Source: CAYUKK01 sp964445305 (GTDB lineage: Bacteria; Acidobacteriota; Aminicenantia; Aminicenantales; UBA8522). Taken from it: 17,347 nucleotides of DNA. The stretch covers positions 1 through 17,347 of the forward strand of contig CAYUKK010000064.1 of the NCBI GenBank assembly GCA_964445305.1. The letters are read 5' to 3'. The notes below the pieces were generated by a model, which saw only the letters and a program-made list of their open reading frames with translations, was not told where the DNA came from and did not search any database. Positions 5,552 through 13,606 of this stretch are shown here, in pieces. The position numbers and the translations under genes are program-made. Position 1 is the stretch's first letter, and each line of letters starts with the position of its first letter.

Positions 5552-7378
5552 ATGGATAGACAAAAAAAGAGGCTTCTTTTTATCCTATCTCTCTTTTTGA
5601 CGGGCATCATGGTCTCGGGTTGCCGAGGACCCGGTGAGTCAGCGGAGCGCTTCCGCCAGATAACCGCCGTTTGTCTTCTCGACAGCCCTGAAGAACAAAA
5701 GGCCGTCCATGTCTTGCGCCAACTTCAAGCGGTCGAAAAATCATCCCTGCCTCACCTGGTCGTTCTCCCCTTTATGCCCTTCTTGCAATTCGAGGAGGGA
5801 GGAGAGGTCAAGGCTCTGGGCGATTTCCTCACTCTGGCGCGAAAAAAAAGAATTTTTCTCGTGCTGGCGCTTCAGGAAAAAGCGAGGGACGGCCGTGTTT
5901 ACGCCACCTCTCTCATCCTCGGTCCCCGTGGCCAGATTCTCGGCAAATACAGGAAGAGTCACAAGTTGGCCTGGGATGAGGACTTTGCTCTGGGCGATGA
6001 CTTGCCCGTTTTTGAGACTGACTTCGGCAAGCTCGGGCTGACCATCGGCTCGGATTTCTATTTTCCCGAAATTTACGAAGTTTTGAGAATGAAAGGTGCG
6101 GAGGTGCTCATCTGGGAGCATTTTCCGGAGCGCCTGCGAGAGCACTACCAGTGGCTTCCCCTCCTTTTCGCTCGGGCCATGGATGCGCATGCATTCCTTG
6201 TCACCGCCCACTATGCGGACCCGAGGACCTATATTACCAATAACTACAGGATAGGGATGAAAGGGGCTGCCTTTGGCCGGAGCATGGTCATCGACCGCTC
6301 GGGTACGATCAGGGCGGATACGGGGTATCGAACTGGACTGGCCACAGTCAAGCTGAACCTGGACGAAAGGAAGGTGGATGTTTATCCGGAAACGCCGAAT
6401 TTTGAAAACTTGTTTTACGTCCCCAACAATGGAGGACGGGAGGCTTTTCGCCCATTGGCCCAGCCCTGGCAAAAACCAGAATGGCCGAAGTTCAAGAAAC
6501 GGCAGGCGCGGATTGCTGTCGCCTATTCGGGAAGCGAGGGGATGTGGCGCGACGGCGAATACCCAACGACTATCCTCGAGCTTCTGGAGAGGTCCAGGGA
6601 GTTCAAGCCGGACCTCATTCTTTTTTCGGAAAACGCCGTCCGTCGGCTCGACGATGTCGAGGTTCAAAGAGGCTTGAGGGACATCTCGCGCTGGGCGGCT
6701 GCCGAGAGGTGCTACGTCGCCATCGGGGGGATTGGCGACGAGGAATATCCGAACGGAGCCGCTCGCATCTGGGACCGGAGCGGTCGACTCGTCTACTCCC
6801 AGCCGATTTACTGGGTTTCCGGCACCACGACTCTTCGCGTCCTGGACACCGATTTCGCCCGAATCGCCGCCCACACCTGTGGCGACCTTTTCCAGTTTCC
6901 CGTTGACCGGGTGCTGGCCCTCCAGGGCGCCGAACTCATCCTCGACCCGAGCCAGATGTGGGGGCCGGACGGCTATCACAACGAGCTTCTCTTGCGAGCG
7001 CGAGCCATCGACAACGGATGCTACATAGCCTGCGCCCACTGGAACACTTCGGACCCCGGGTTAAGGAGTGTCATCATCGACCCCTACGGAGGCGTTATCG
7101 CCTCTTCTGGCTTCCAGAAGAAGGGCATCATTTTTGCCGACATCGATTTTTCCGAAGAAAAGGTTTACTATGCCGGACTGAGCCCTCAGCAGCCCCAACC
7201 TGGTAGCCAGGATATCCCTCATTATTTTACACCCGACCTCCCCCATCTTTTCAGGGGCTGGCGGGACATGGTCTTCCGTCATCGTCGGCCAGAGCTTTAC
7301 TCTGTCATCCCGATTGAAAATGAAGTGACACGTCGATACATCAGCAAGAAGCTTCAGACCAAGGAGGAGAAAAAATGA
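5552..7378 (+). CDS. Lipoprotein with two tandem carbon-nitrogen hydrolase (nitrilase-fold) domains
   Basis: This 608-residue protein begins with a lipoprotein signal peptide ending in VSGC, so Cys24 is the likely lipidated residue and the protein is outside the cytoplasm. Two nitrilase-superfamily domains follow (about 35-290 and 315-545). The superfamily uses a Glu-Lys-Cys triad to cleave amides or nitriles. Domain 1 has the Lys region GKYRKSHK (K135), but its Cys region reads TIGSDFYFPE (Gly166 where Cys is expected) and its Glu region reads VVLPFMPF (Phe74). Domain 2 has the Glu region LILFSENAV (E360) and the Cys region AAHTCGDLFQFP (C443), but the Lys region reads LVYSQPIYW (Gln417). 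Each half is thus degenerate in a different way. The start follows a 60-nt gap with no good ribosome binding site and no clear promoter. Its stop overlaps the next start (ATGA, 7375-7378). The family assignment is firm; activity and substrate are not. Confidence 0.85.
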   Translation: MDRQKKRLLFILSLFLTGIMVSGCRGPGESAERFRQITAVCLLDSPEEQKAVHVLRQLQAVEKSSLPHLVVLPFMPFLQFEEGGEVKALGDFLTLARKKRIFLVLALQEKARDGRVYATSLILGPRGQILGKYRKSHKLAWDEDFALGDDLPVFETDFGKLGLTIGSDFYFPEIYEVLRMKGAEVLIWEHFPERLREHYQWLPLLFARAMDAHAFLVTAHYADPRTYITNNYRIGMKGAAFGRSMVIDRSGTIRADTGYRTGLATVKLNLDERKVDVYPETPNFENLFYVPNNGGREAFRPLAQPWQKPEWPKFKKRQARIAVAYSGSEGMWRDGEYPTTILELLERSREFKPDLILFSENAVRRLDDVEVQRGLRDISRWAAAERCYVAIGGIGDEEYPNGAARIWDRSGRLVYSQPIYWVSGTTTLRVLDTDFARIAAHTCGDLFQFPVDRVLALQGAELILDPSQMWGPDGYHNELLLRARAIDNGCYIACAHWNTSDPGLRSVIIDPYGGVIASSGFQKKGIIFADIDFSEEKVYYAGLSPQQPQPGSQDIPHYFTPDLPHLFRGWRDMVFRHRRPELYSVIPIENEVTRRYISKKLQTKEEKK

Positions 7379-8409
7379 GCGAAATAGGCATCGGTGTGGT
7401 TGGCTGTGGATTCATGGGCAAGACCCAGGTGGAGACCATTGCCAAGTTTGTCCGGGATGCAAAGGTGCGAGCCGTCTACGATGCGAACCCGGAAGCTGCT
7501 GAATCCGTGGCCAGCCATTATGGCCTCAAGGCTGAAAAATCCCTTGCTTCCCTTCTAGCCCGGGACGACATCCAGGCTGTTTTTATCGAGACGCCGCACT
7601 TCCTTCATGCCGAGCAGGCATTAGCCGCTATCGCCGCGGGCAAGCATGTGATGATTGAGAAACCCATGGCCCACACCGTCGAGCTCTGCGATGAGATCAT
7701 CCGGCGAGCTGAAGCAAAAGGGGTTCTTGTTTCCATCGTCTTTTCCCAGCGCAGCCGCGACTGCAACCTCAAGGCCAAGGAGCTCATTGACCAGGGCGCC
7801 ATCGGTAAGGTCCGCCAGATTCTCGATTTCCATCTTTTAGCCGGCGGTCTGGTCAAGTTTCCCAAATGGCAGAGCGAGAAGGAAAACCTGGGTATCCTGT
7901 TTGGCCATGCCATCCATTGTTTAGACCGCATACGCTGGCTGACCGGAGCCGAATATGCAACGGTCTACGCCAAATGCATGAGCATGGACCCCAACGCTGT
8001 CGTCGAGGCCTCGTCGATGGTCCTGATGACCATGACCGACGGAACGGTCGCCACCCTGTGGAGCTCGGGCGAATTGCCGCCTCCGCCCTTTCCCCGACGC
8101 GAGTTTTCAGCCATGATTGTCGGCGAGAAGGGGCTCATGGACCTGGATGCTTATGGAGAGCTCCTCATCAACACGAGCGGAAAATGGGAAGTCGCAGCCC
8201 GGCAGGCACCCGTCGACTGGGCGGGCAAAGGATTCCTGGACCCGGTTCGGCTGCAGTCTTTCACTCGGCACGCCCAAGGATTCATCGACGCCATTCGGGA
8301 GAAAAAGAAGCCACCCGTGACTGGCTGGGATGGACGTCAGGCCGTCGCCGCCGCCCTGGCCGCTTATGAATCCTCTCGAACCGGCCGCGAGATTATCCTG
8401 AACAAATAA
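7375..8409 (+). CDS. Gfo/Idh/MocA-family NAD(P)-dependent oxidoreductase
   Basis: This 344-residue cytoplasmic dehydrogenase has the glucose-fructose oxidoreductase / inositol dehydrogenase layout. The N-terminal Rossmann domain carries GVVGCGFMG (residues 7-15) for the dinucleotide. The family hallmark EKP is at 95-97 (HVMIEKPMAHT), where Lys96 is the usual catalytic residue. In the C-terminal alpha/beta domain, FGHAIHCLD (176-184) supplies the active-site His region (H178, H181). These enzymes oxidise or reduce sugars, inositols or amino-sugar derivatives. AGGAGG at 7362-7367 lies seven bases before the ATG, and the start overlaps the previous stop. Together with the AGE-like gene it suggests cytoplasmic sugar interconversion. 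The substrate is unknown. Confidence 0.92.
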   Translation: MSEIGIGVVGCGFMGKTQVETIAKFVRDAKVRAVYDANPEAAESVASHYGLKAEKSLASLLARDDIQAVFIETPHFLHAEQALAAIAAGKHVMIEKPMAHTVELCDEIIRRAEAKGVLVSIVFSQRSRDCNLKAKELIDQGAIGKVRQILDFHLLAGGLVKFPKWQSEKENLGILFGHAIHCLDRIRWLTGAEYATVYAKCMSMDPNAVVEASSMVLMTMTDGTVATLWSSGELPPPPFPRREFSAMIVGEKGLMDLDAYGELLINTSGKWEVAARQAPVDWAGKGFLDPVRLQSFTRHAQGFIDAIREKKKPPVTGWDGRQAVAAALAAYESSRTGREIILNK

Positions 8410-8442
8410 TAAATCCTGTCAGAGAAAGGAAAGGAGTTTATG

Positions 8443-10365
8443 ATGCGGGAAGAGGTTTTGCGGAAGGAAAAAATAAACACTCTTTTGCTCCTCGTCCTGA
8501 TGATTGGCCTTGGGGTCCTCGCTCTTGGGCTCGGCAGGGAAGAGAGGCCACTCCGAGCCGGGGAAGAGGCGAGGGGGCCATGGTGGATGAAGGAGACGGC
8601 GATGAGCCGGCACGGCGTTTTTCCTGATTTGAAAAATAAGCCGTGGTGGTCGAGAGCGGTAGCGCTCAAGGTTGGAGAGAGCTTTATCGTTGAAGGGGGC
8701 GAGGGAAGGGGGAAGATGCTCGTCCGTCGGGAGCGAATCGTCAATCGCGCCGGCAAGGAGTTTGCCGCCCTGGTCTGGGTCATTGATGACGACGAGGATG
8801 GAAGCATCCATCGCGGCGGGGACAGGCATGCCGACTGCTATGTGGCAGATTGGGATGGTGACGGGCTTGTCGACCGCTTGGTCGATTACCAGGATTTGAA
8901 CAGCGACGGTGTGCCCGACGAGATGGACATTCGCTATTTTGATAAGGGGCGGTTGAATTACGCCTGGTTTGGAGTGGACATCGACGGGGACGGCGCCATG
9001 TGGAGTCTTCGCGGCTATGAGTACGGAGGCGAGAGTTACTTCGAGAGTGACCCCTACGGCGATAACATCTTCTACATGAACAAATTCAACCCTGTCGACG
9101 GCACCTGGTCGCCGATATCGGAGTGTCCGTTCTCTTTTTACGATACGGACGGTGATGGTTTCAGTGAGGTTGTCGTCCGGGTCAGCGCCGTGCCCATGCG
9201 TTATGACCCCGCCGTCGACCCGGACTATGCCAACAATGCGTTCAACCGACCTTGGGAAGAAGCCCTCCGGGACATGGGCATTGTCAACATCCGTTATAGC
9301 TTTGATGTCGACCGGGGAAGCTCTAAAGAGAGGCCGCTCCATTATGATTTCGGGTTCAACATGGTGGGACGGCTCCCCTATGAGTTCCCGGGCATGGAAC
9401 ACTTCAACAAGAAAAGGCGGCCTCCTCAGGTGACGAAATGCATCCCCTGGAAAGACGTGCGGGCGGTTGCCGATAGCTATCCAGCCCGCGAGACGGGTTT
9501 TTCCTGGCATGAGAACTTTGATGATACGACGGCCATCGGCTTCGCCGACTACAAGCTCGAAGACTGGCGCTGGGAAGGGGTGTTCTGGGTCTGGGAGCGT
9601 CGGTTCATGGAAAACACGGGCGGGCCCAACCAAAAATGGAATGTCCGGCGGGAATGGCGTGGCCAGCCGGCCACCCAGCGTGAACTTTATTATAGCGATG
9701 TGGATAAAAGGATTCATCTTCTCGGGGCTGAAGAGGGCTGGATTCAAGTGGGTAATTTTGGCGGCTTGGGCGCTCTTGGCGAAATCCGCATGTTCGACAC
9801 GGATGGCAACGGATTTTTTGACCGCTGGGAAGTCTATCGGGCGGGAAGCGCCACCCCTGTCCGTGTCGCTGGCGTGCATGATGAGAGAGCACGGCGCCTT
9901 GAATTCGACCTCGACAAGCTCTCGGATTTTTACCTCAGGGAAGTGTTGCCCAGAGCCCAAGCAGCCAACGAGAAGCTCATCGAGGCCATGTCTGAGCTTA
10001 AACCCTTTGCTCTTCCCAAGGGCCTCGAAGCGGCCATGCAAACAGGGCCGGCCAATTACCGCCGCTACGCCCAGGATGTGGCCAGAGAGCTCCACTATCT
10101 TGAATTGCGAGAGTATCTGGGGAAACTGGCCAACACGACCCTCCTGGCCGATAGCGTGGACAAAACGGGCAAGGAATTCGCTGGCGATTTACGCTGGCTA
10201 AAAAGAGGGGGGACGCCTGATCCACTTACGACAACGCCCAATTCGTCGACGGCCTGGAAGCTTGCCTTGATGCTCAAGAACCTGGATATTGCTTATGGAG
10301 AAGGGGATTATGATGCCGCCGTGGAGGTGCTTCACAAGATGAAGACACTTCCCTTCTTTCGATGA
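8443..10365 (+). CDS. Large exported protein with repeated calcium-loop (DxDxDG) motifs, function unknown
   Basis: The protein is 640 residues long. An N-terminal hydrophobic segment (about residues 12-30, LLLLVLMIGLGVLALGLG) has no lipobox Cys and no obvious cleavage site, so it is a signal peptide or anchor. Calcium-loop motifs of the EF-hand/thrombospondin-3 type occur at about 115 (DDDEDG), 136 (DWDGDGLVD), 151 (DLNSDGVPD), 179 (DIDGDG), 234 (DTDGDGFSE) and 452 (DTDGNGFFD). The middle region (about 245-440) is rich in Trp, Tyr and Phe, as in carbohydrate-associated proteins. The C-terminal part (about 480-635) is helical. I do not recognise a catalytic family. AGGAG at 8432-8436 sits six bases before the ATG at 8443 but only three before the ATG at 8440, so the second Met is preferred. 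It is the last gene of the operon, followed directly by a hairpin. Confidence 0.8.
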   Translation: MREEVLRKEKINTLLLLVLMIGLGVLALGLGREERPLRAGEEARGPWWMKETAMSRHGVFPDLKNKPWWSRAVALKVGESFIVEGGEGRGKMLVRRERIVNRAGKEFAALVWVIDDDEDGSIHRGGDRHADCYVADWDGDGLVDRLVDYQDLNSDGVPDEMDIRYFDKGRLNYAWFGVDIDGDGAMWSLRGYEYGGESYFESDPYGDNIFYMNKFNPVDGTWSPISECPFSFYDTDGDGFSEVVVRVSAVPMRYDPAVDPDYANNAFNRPWEEALRDMGIVNIRYSFDVDRGSSKERPLHYDFGFNMVGRLPYEFPGMEHFNKKRRPPQVTKCIPWKDVRAVADSYPARETGFSWHENFDDTTAIGFADYKLEDWRWEGVFWVWERRFMENTGGPNQKWNVRREWRGQPATQRELYYSDVDKRIHLLGAEEGWIQVGNFGGLGALGEIRMFDTDGNGFFDRWEVYRAGSATPVRVAGVHDERARRLEFDLDKLSDFYLREVLPRAQAANEKLIEAMSELKPFALPKGLEAAMQTGPANYRRYAQDVARELHYLELREYLGKLANTTLLADSVDKTGKEFAGDLRWLKRGGTPDPLTTTPNSSTAWKLALMLKNLDIAYGEGDYDAAVEVLHKMKTLPFFR

Positions 10366-10366
10366 T

Positions 10367-10381
10367 GGAGAATCCTTCTCC
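10367..10381 (+). terminator. Hairpin terminator after the five-gene operon
   Basis: GGAGAA (10367-10372) and TTCTCC (10376-10381) form a 6-bp stem with a 3-nt loop directly after the TGA at 10363-10365. GCTTTT follows. The T-run is short, but the position right at the operon end is right. Only the plus strand has a T-tail; a second weak pairing (TTCTC with GAGAA, within 10407-10432) could serve the opposing symporter operon. Confidence 0.5.
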
Positions 10382-10434
10382 GCTTTTATGGCGAGACGAA
10401 TTGAATTTCTCGGCCGCTCAGGAGACGGAGAACC

Positions 10435-12231
10435 CTAAGACCCGGCCACTTTTTTTCTTCCCGACAATTGCCGCATGGCCAGGCCTAAAAGGATCATAGC
10501 CAGGCTGGCGAGCCCATTCAGGATGATGGTCTTCGGCGGGGCGTGGCGCGTTGCCACCAGCGCGGTCACGGCCAGAAGAATGAGACCGTAGGCGATGAGG
10601 GCCAGACCGACGATTAAAAACGGCGACCGCCGCGGCCTCTCCAGGCTTGGCTCCGCTCCGCTCGGAAACCTCATCCGGTTGATGAACTCCGCCACCCTTT
10701 TCTCTTCCTCCTCGGATGGTCGGTATCCAAGAGAGCCAATCCACATCCCCAGGAGAGTGGCGAGGACATTGATCCCAATTGCCGCTGAGTTCCAGCCCTG
10801 TTTAAGCCAATAGGAAAGATTTGGGTCGGTGGCGACGCGCTCCTTGTAAACGGCGAGCAGGATACCGTTCAGGACGACCAGGGAAACACCGGAGATGGTG
10901 CCGGCCACGATCCCAGCGATGGCCCCCCGGGCGTTTACCTTCTTAAGCACAAGACCAGCCAGAAGAGGGATCATGATGGCCGGTCCGAAGGCGCCGAAGA
11001 TCTTAACGAGAATATCGATGAGGTTAAAGACTTCTTTGAGATATTTTAGCCCGAGGGCGAAAAAGGTGGTCAGAAGGCCGATGAAGGCTGTGTTGACTCG
11101 GCCCATCCTGACCAATTGCCTTTCCCCTGCCTCGGGTCGGACGACTCGATGGTAGAAATCCTTAGTCAAGACGCCAGAGAGCACATTGTACTCATTGCCG
11201 AGAGTGGAGAGAGTGGCGCTAAACATCCCCGCCACCAGGATGCCCATCAAGCCGACGGGGAGGATTTTTAGAGCCATGAGGACATAGACTTCGTCACTCC
11301 GGTTGAGGACGGAAGCGCCCAGGAGAGGCGGGAGATAGGCGCGCGCGGCCAGCGCCGGAAAAAAGAAAAGCAGAGGGCCGAGGAAACTCAACACTCCCAT
11401 ACCCAGGGCGACTTTTTTGGCATCTTTTTCTGTGGGCACGCAATTGTATTTTTGGACGAGCCCCCAGGAAGCGTTGTAGGAGAGAAGAGCCACCACCGCA
11501 AACATGGCCCAGTAGAAAAAATCGTAGGGCGGCGTGAGCGGATGAAAAAAGTTGACCGGCGGCTCGGGGCCAGTTTTCACTCCTTCGACGAGGCCGGTGA
11601 ATCCCCCGACGGCGGCAAGAGAGAGCCCGAACATGAACAGGACAGCGATGCAGAGGATGGAAAACTGGAAGAAATCGGTCACCAGGACGGCCCACTGACC
11701 GCCCAAGACGGCGTAGATGATCATGATTGAGCCGACGACGAAAATGCATACATCCAGGGAAAACCAGCCCTGGCCGATGGCCGGGACGAGGAAGATGGAA
11801 GTGGCCAGGATGCGCAGAGCGTTGTCGATGAGGCGGAGAGGGAAGCCCGTCCAGACAAAAACCTGATGGACGAGCGGGTTGTAACGCTGGCTGATAAACC
11901 CGAGGGGAGTTATGACCCGGGCCCGTCGCCAGCGGACAGCGAAGAAGAAATAGGCGAGGACCATGGCTGGAATGGGAACCCAGGCGATGACGACAGCCAC
12001 CAGGCCATACTTGAAGGCAATCTGAGAGTAGATGACGAAAAACGTCGCGCTGAAAGAAGCCATCCAGAAAGAGATGCTGGCCAGCCACCAGGGCACGGAT
12101 GCGCCGGCAGCGAAGTAGTCCTTGGCCTCCTTGATGTACTTTCGAAAGTAGGTCCCGATGAAGATGAGGACAGCGAAATAGCCGAGAAGAGCCAGGTAAT
12201 CGAAAGGCTGAAGGATGTGGGTGTCACTCAT
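10435..12231 (-). CDS. Sodium:solute symporter (SSS family)
   Basis: This 598-residue membrane protein has about 13-14 hydrophobic segments in the LeuT-like SSS arrangement. SSS proteins use the sodium gradient to import sugars, carboxylates, sialic acid and similar solutes. The segment DYFAAGASVPWWLASISF (about 38-55) matches the family's first loop. ASFSATFF follows, and later helices include GIVAGTISGVS. The C-terminal tail after about residue 500 carries a charged stretch and two more hydrophobic helices. No residue tells the substrate. It is the second gene of a minus-strand operon, a few bases after the DUF4861 gene. Two starts are possible: the ATG at 12231, or a TTG at 12237, nine bases after AGGAAG in the 3' end of the upstream gene. 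The TTG has better spacing and the ATG is the commoner codon; they differ by two residues. Confidence 0.92.
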   Translation of the reverse strand: MSDTHILQPFDYLALLGYFAVLIFIGTYFRKYIKEAKDYFAAGASVPWWLASISFWMASFSATFFVIYSQIAFKYGLVAVVIAWVPIPAMVLAYFFFAVRWRRARVITPLGFISQRYNPLVHQVFVWTGFPLRLIDNALRILATSIFLVPAIGQGWFSLDVCIFVVGSIMIIYAVLGGQWAVLVTDFFQFSILCIAVLFMFGLSLAAVGGFTGLVEGVKTGPEPPVNFFHPLTPPYDFFYWAMFAVVALLSYNASWGLVQKYNCVPTEKDAKKVALGMGVLSFLGPLLFFFPALAARAYLPPLLGASVLNRSDEVYVLMALKILPVGLMGILVAGMFSATLSTLGNEYNVLSGVLTKDFYHRVVRPEAGERQLVRMGRVNTAFIGLLTTFFALGLKYLKEVFNLIDILVKIFGAFGPAIMIPLLAGLVLKKVNARGAIAGIVAGTISGVSLVVLNGILLAVYKERVATDPNLSYWLKQGWNSAAIGINVLATLLGMWIGSLGYRPSEEEEKRVAEFINRMRFPSGAEPSLERPRRSPFLIVGLALIAYGLILLAVTALVATRHAPPKTIILNGLASLAMILLGLAMRQLSGRKKVAGS

Positions 12232-12240
12232 GGCCAATCT

Positions 12241-13440
12241 TTATTTCTTCCTGTATTGGGGGTTCAAAGAGACGTGCAAGCGGCGGCTCATGTCCTCAAC
12301 CTGGCGAGTCCAGTTGGCTGCCTGGGGAGGGTCGGGAGCGGTGATCCCGAGATGCCAACCACCGCAAACCCAGAAGGTTCGCCTCTCTCCGGAAGGAGCA
12401 GTAAGTTTCACGTACCGGTCGAGGTCGTTTTCGGCGAAGCCGATAAATTCGGCGGGGTTGAAAATGAGGGCCAATCCGATTTCTCCAGCTCCGGTTGCGC
12501 CCTCGCCCCAGGAGGCCAGATAACCCTTCTCTGGGCTCATGGACCATGTTTCGTTGGCGAGTTTTTCTATGCCCGGGCTGTAGATGATTTTTCCTCCGGC
12601 GCTGGAGGTGATGCAGACGTCGTGGCGGGAATAAATGTTGTTTGTGAAAGCAGACATGAGGAGCGTTATGGTGTACTGCGCGGCGGAGGGACCGATATTT
12701 TGAATGTCGACTCGAGCCACCGCTCGGACGGGGCCGGCGGCGACAACTTTCCGGAAGTATTGGTTTCGCCCCTTTCCGGCCGGGTTTATGGTCGACAAGC
12801 GCGTCTCTCCTTCCCAGAGGCTTATCCCGCCGAGCCCGGAAGCTTCGCCGACGTGGAGGATGTCCATGCCCCAGTCCTGCATTTCATGGTAAGCGTAGTC
12901 GGCTGTAAAACCGGCCATGATCAGTCTCTCGTCGAGCTTGCCGAAGGCTTCGACCTGACCCCAGTAGAAGCGATAAGCAGCCCGGTTGGATTCCCAGCCG
13001 ATGTTGGCATCCGCTGGTTCCCACGCGAGCCTGGCGTAAGTTCGGGCGGGGAATTCGGGAAGCCTTGTTCCTCTCGGCGTATAATACCCCGTTATTACGT
13101 TGGGTCCTGGCGGGAGGGTGAGGCACAAGGCCAGCTCATCTGGTTTTCCGTCGCTGTCCATATCGTCGACCTGAAAAGGGAGAGGTTCGCCCTGGCTATC
13201 GGTGAAGGCACAATAGAGAGGATTGAAATCGGGCACAGCTCGAAGAATGTCAGAAAGCGGGAGGACAAGGGCATGGTCGGGAAGGGGGTTGGGAAGTGGG
13301 TTTGAGAGTTCGATGCGGAATTGCTTTTCGTAATGACTGATATGGCGGTAGGATTCCCTGTCCGCCCTCTCGCATTTTACTATTAAAAATATAGGAATAG
13401 TAAGAATTAGACAGAAGGACCATCGCGGCCAGTGTTTCAT
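12241..13440 (-). CDS. DUF4861-family exported protein
   Basis: This 399-residue protein has an N-terminal signal (MKHWPRWSFC, then a hydrophobic run). Cys23 follows IVK, which resembles a lipobox but has a Lys before the Cys, so lipidation is uncertain. The rest has the features of DUF4861, a family common in polysaccharide-utilisation loci: a start with FRIELSNPLP, FQVDDMDSDGKPDELA near residues 91-106, the segment IGWESNRAAYRFYWGQ near 148-163, and FGKLDERLIM just after. No reaction is established for the family as far as I know; it is usually found beside lyases or hydrolases acting on uronic acids. AGGAGG lies four bases before the ATG (13450-13445). A strong promoter at 13483-13511 drives it together with the symporter. 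Confidence 0.82.
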   Translation of the reverse strand: MKHWPRWSFCLILTIPIFLIVKCERADRESYRHISHYEKQFRIELSNPLPNPLPDHALVLPLSDILRAVPDFNPLYCAFTDSQGEPLPFQVDDMDSDGKPDELALCLTLPPGPNVITGYYTPRGTRLPEFPARTYARLAWEPADANIGWESNRAAYRFYWGQVEAFGKLDERLIMAGFTADYAYHEMQDWGMDILHVGEASGLGGISLWEGETRLSTINPAGKGRNQYFRKVVAAGPVRAVARVDIQNIGPSAAQYTITLLMSAFTNNIYSRHDVCITSSAGGKIIYSPGIEKLANETWSMSPEKGYLASWGEGATGAGEIGLALIFNPAEFIGFAENDLDRYVKLTAPSGERRTFWVCGGWHLGITAPDPPQAANWTRQVEDMSRRLHVSLNPQYRKK

Positions 13441-13482
13441 CCGACCTCCTTTAGCTCAAAGAGAACAATCAACATGGCCACC

Positions 13483-13511
13483 ATTTTAGGAAAGCCATTT
13501 TGTGGTGTCAA
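13483..13511 (-). promoter_or_regulatory. Promoter of the DUF4861-symporter operon
   Basis: On the minus strand, a perfect TTGACA (13511-13506) and TAAAAT (13488-13483, five of six bases) are separated by 17 bp. The -10 box ends 42 bases before the ATG at 13440, so the leader is about 36 nt and carries AGGAGG. Confidence 0.72.
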
Positions 13512-13535
13512 CCGCCTAAACAAACACACACGTTG

Positions 13536-13564
13536 TTGATATCCCAAGGAAAAATGGGTATAAG
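13536..13564 (+). promoter_or_regulatory. Promoter of the heparinase-like gene
   Basis: TTGATA (13536-13541) and TATAAG (13559-13564), each five of six consensus bases, are separated by 17 bp. The -10 box ends 42 bases before the ATG at 13607. Its -35 box lies 24 bp from that of the divergent operon, so one regulator bound between them could affect both. Confidence 0.68.
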
Positions 13565-13596
13565 AGAAGAGAATCATCCACCGTGAATCGGATTGG

Positions 13597-13602
13597 AGGA
13601 GG
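13597..13602 (+). promoter_or_regulatory. Ribosome binding site deciding the heparinase-like gene start
   Basis: AGGAGG followed by TCGC places the ATG at 13607 as the start rather than the in-frame GTG at 13583. The same AGGAGGTCG precedes the divergent DUF4861 gene. Confidence 0.7.
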
Positions 13603-13606
13603 TCGC

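Noticed and set aside
5741..7039. 432-codon minus-strand open frame opposite the nitrilase-like lipoprotein
   Set aside because: It is a shadow of high-GC codon usage; the sense strand encodes recognisable CN-hydrolase motifs throughout.
8419..10095. Long open frame on the minus strand (558 codons) opposite the calcium-loop gene
   Set aside because: It is an antisense shadow of the plus-strand gene, which has a ribosome binding site, an export signal, Asp-rich motifs and an operon context. The antisense protein shows no domain pattern.
11866..13305. Long open frame on the plus strand (479 codons) across the symporter and DUF4861 genes
   Set aside because: It spans the junction of two well-supported minus-strand genes, and its Gly/Asp/Glu-rich product has no fold-like pattern.
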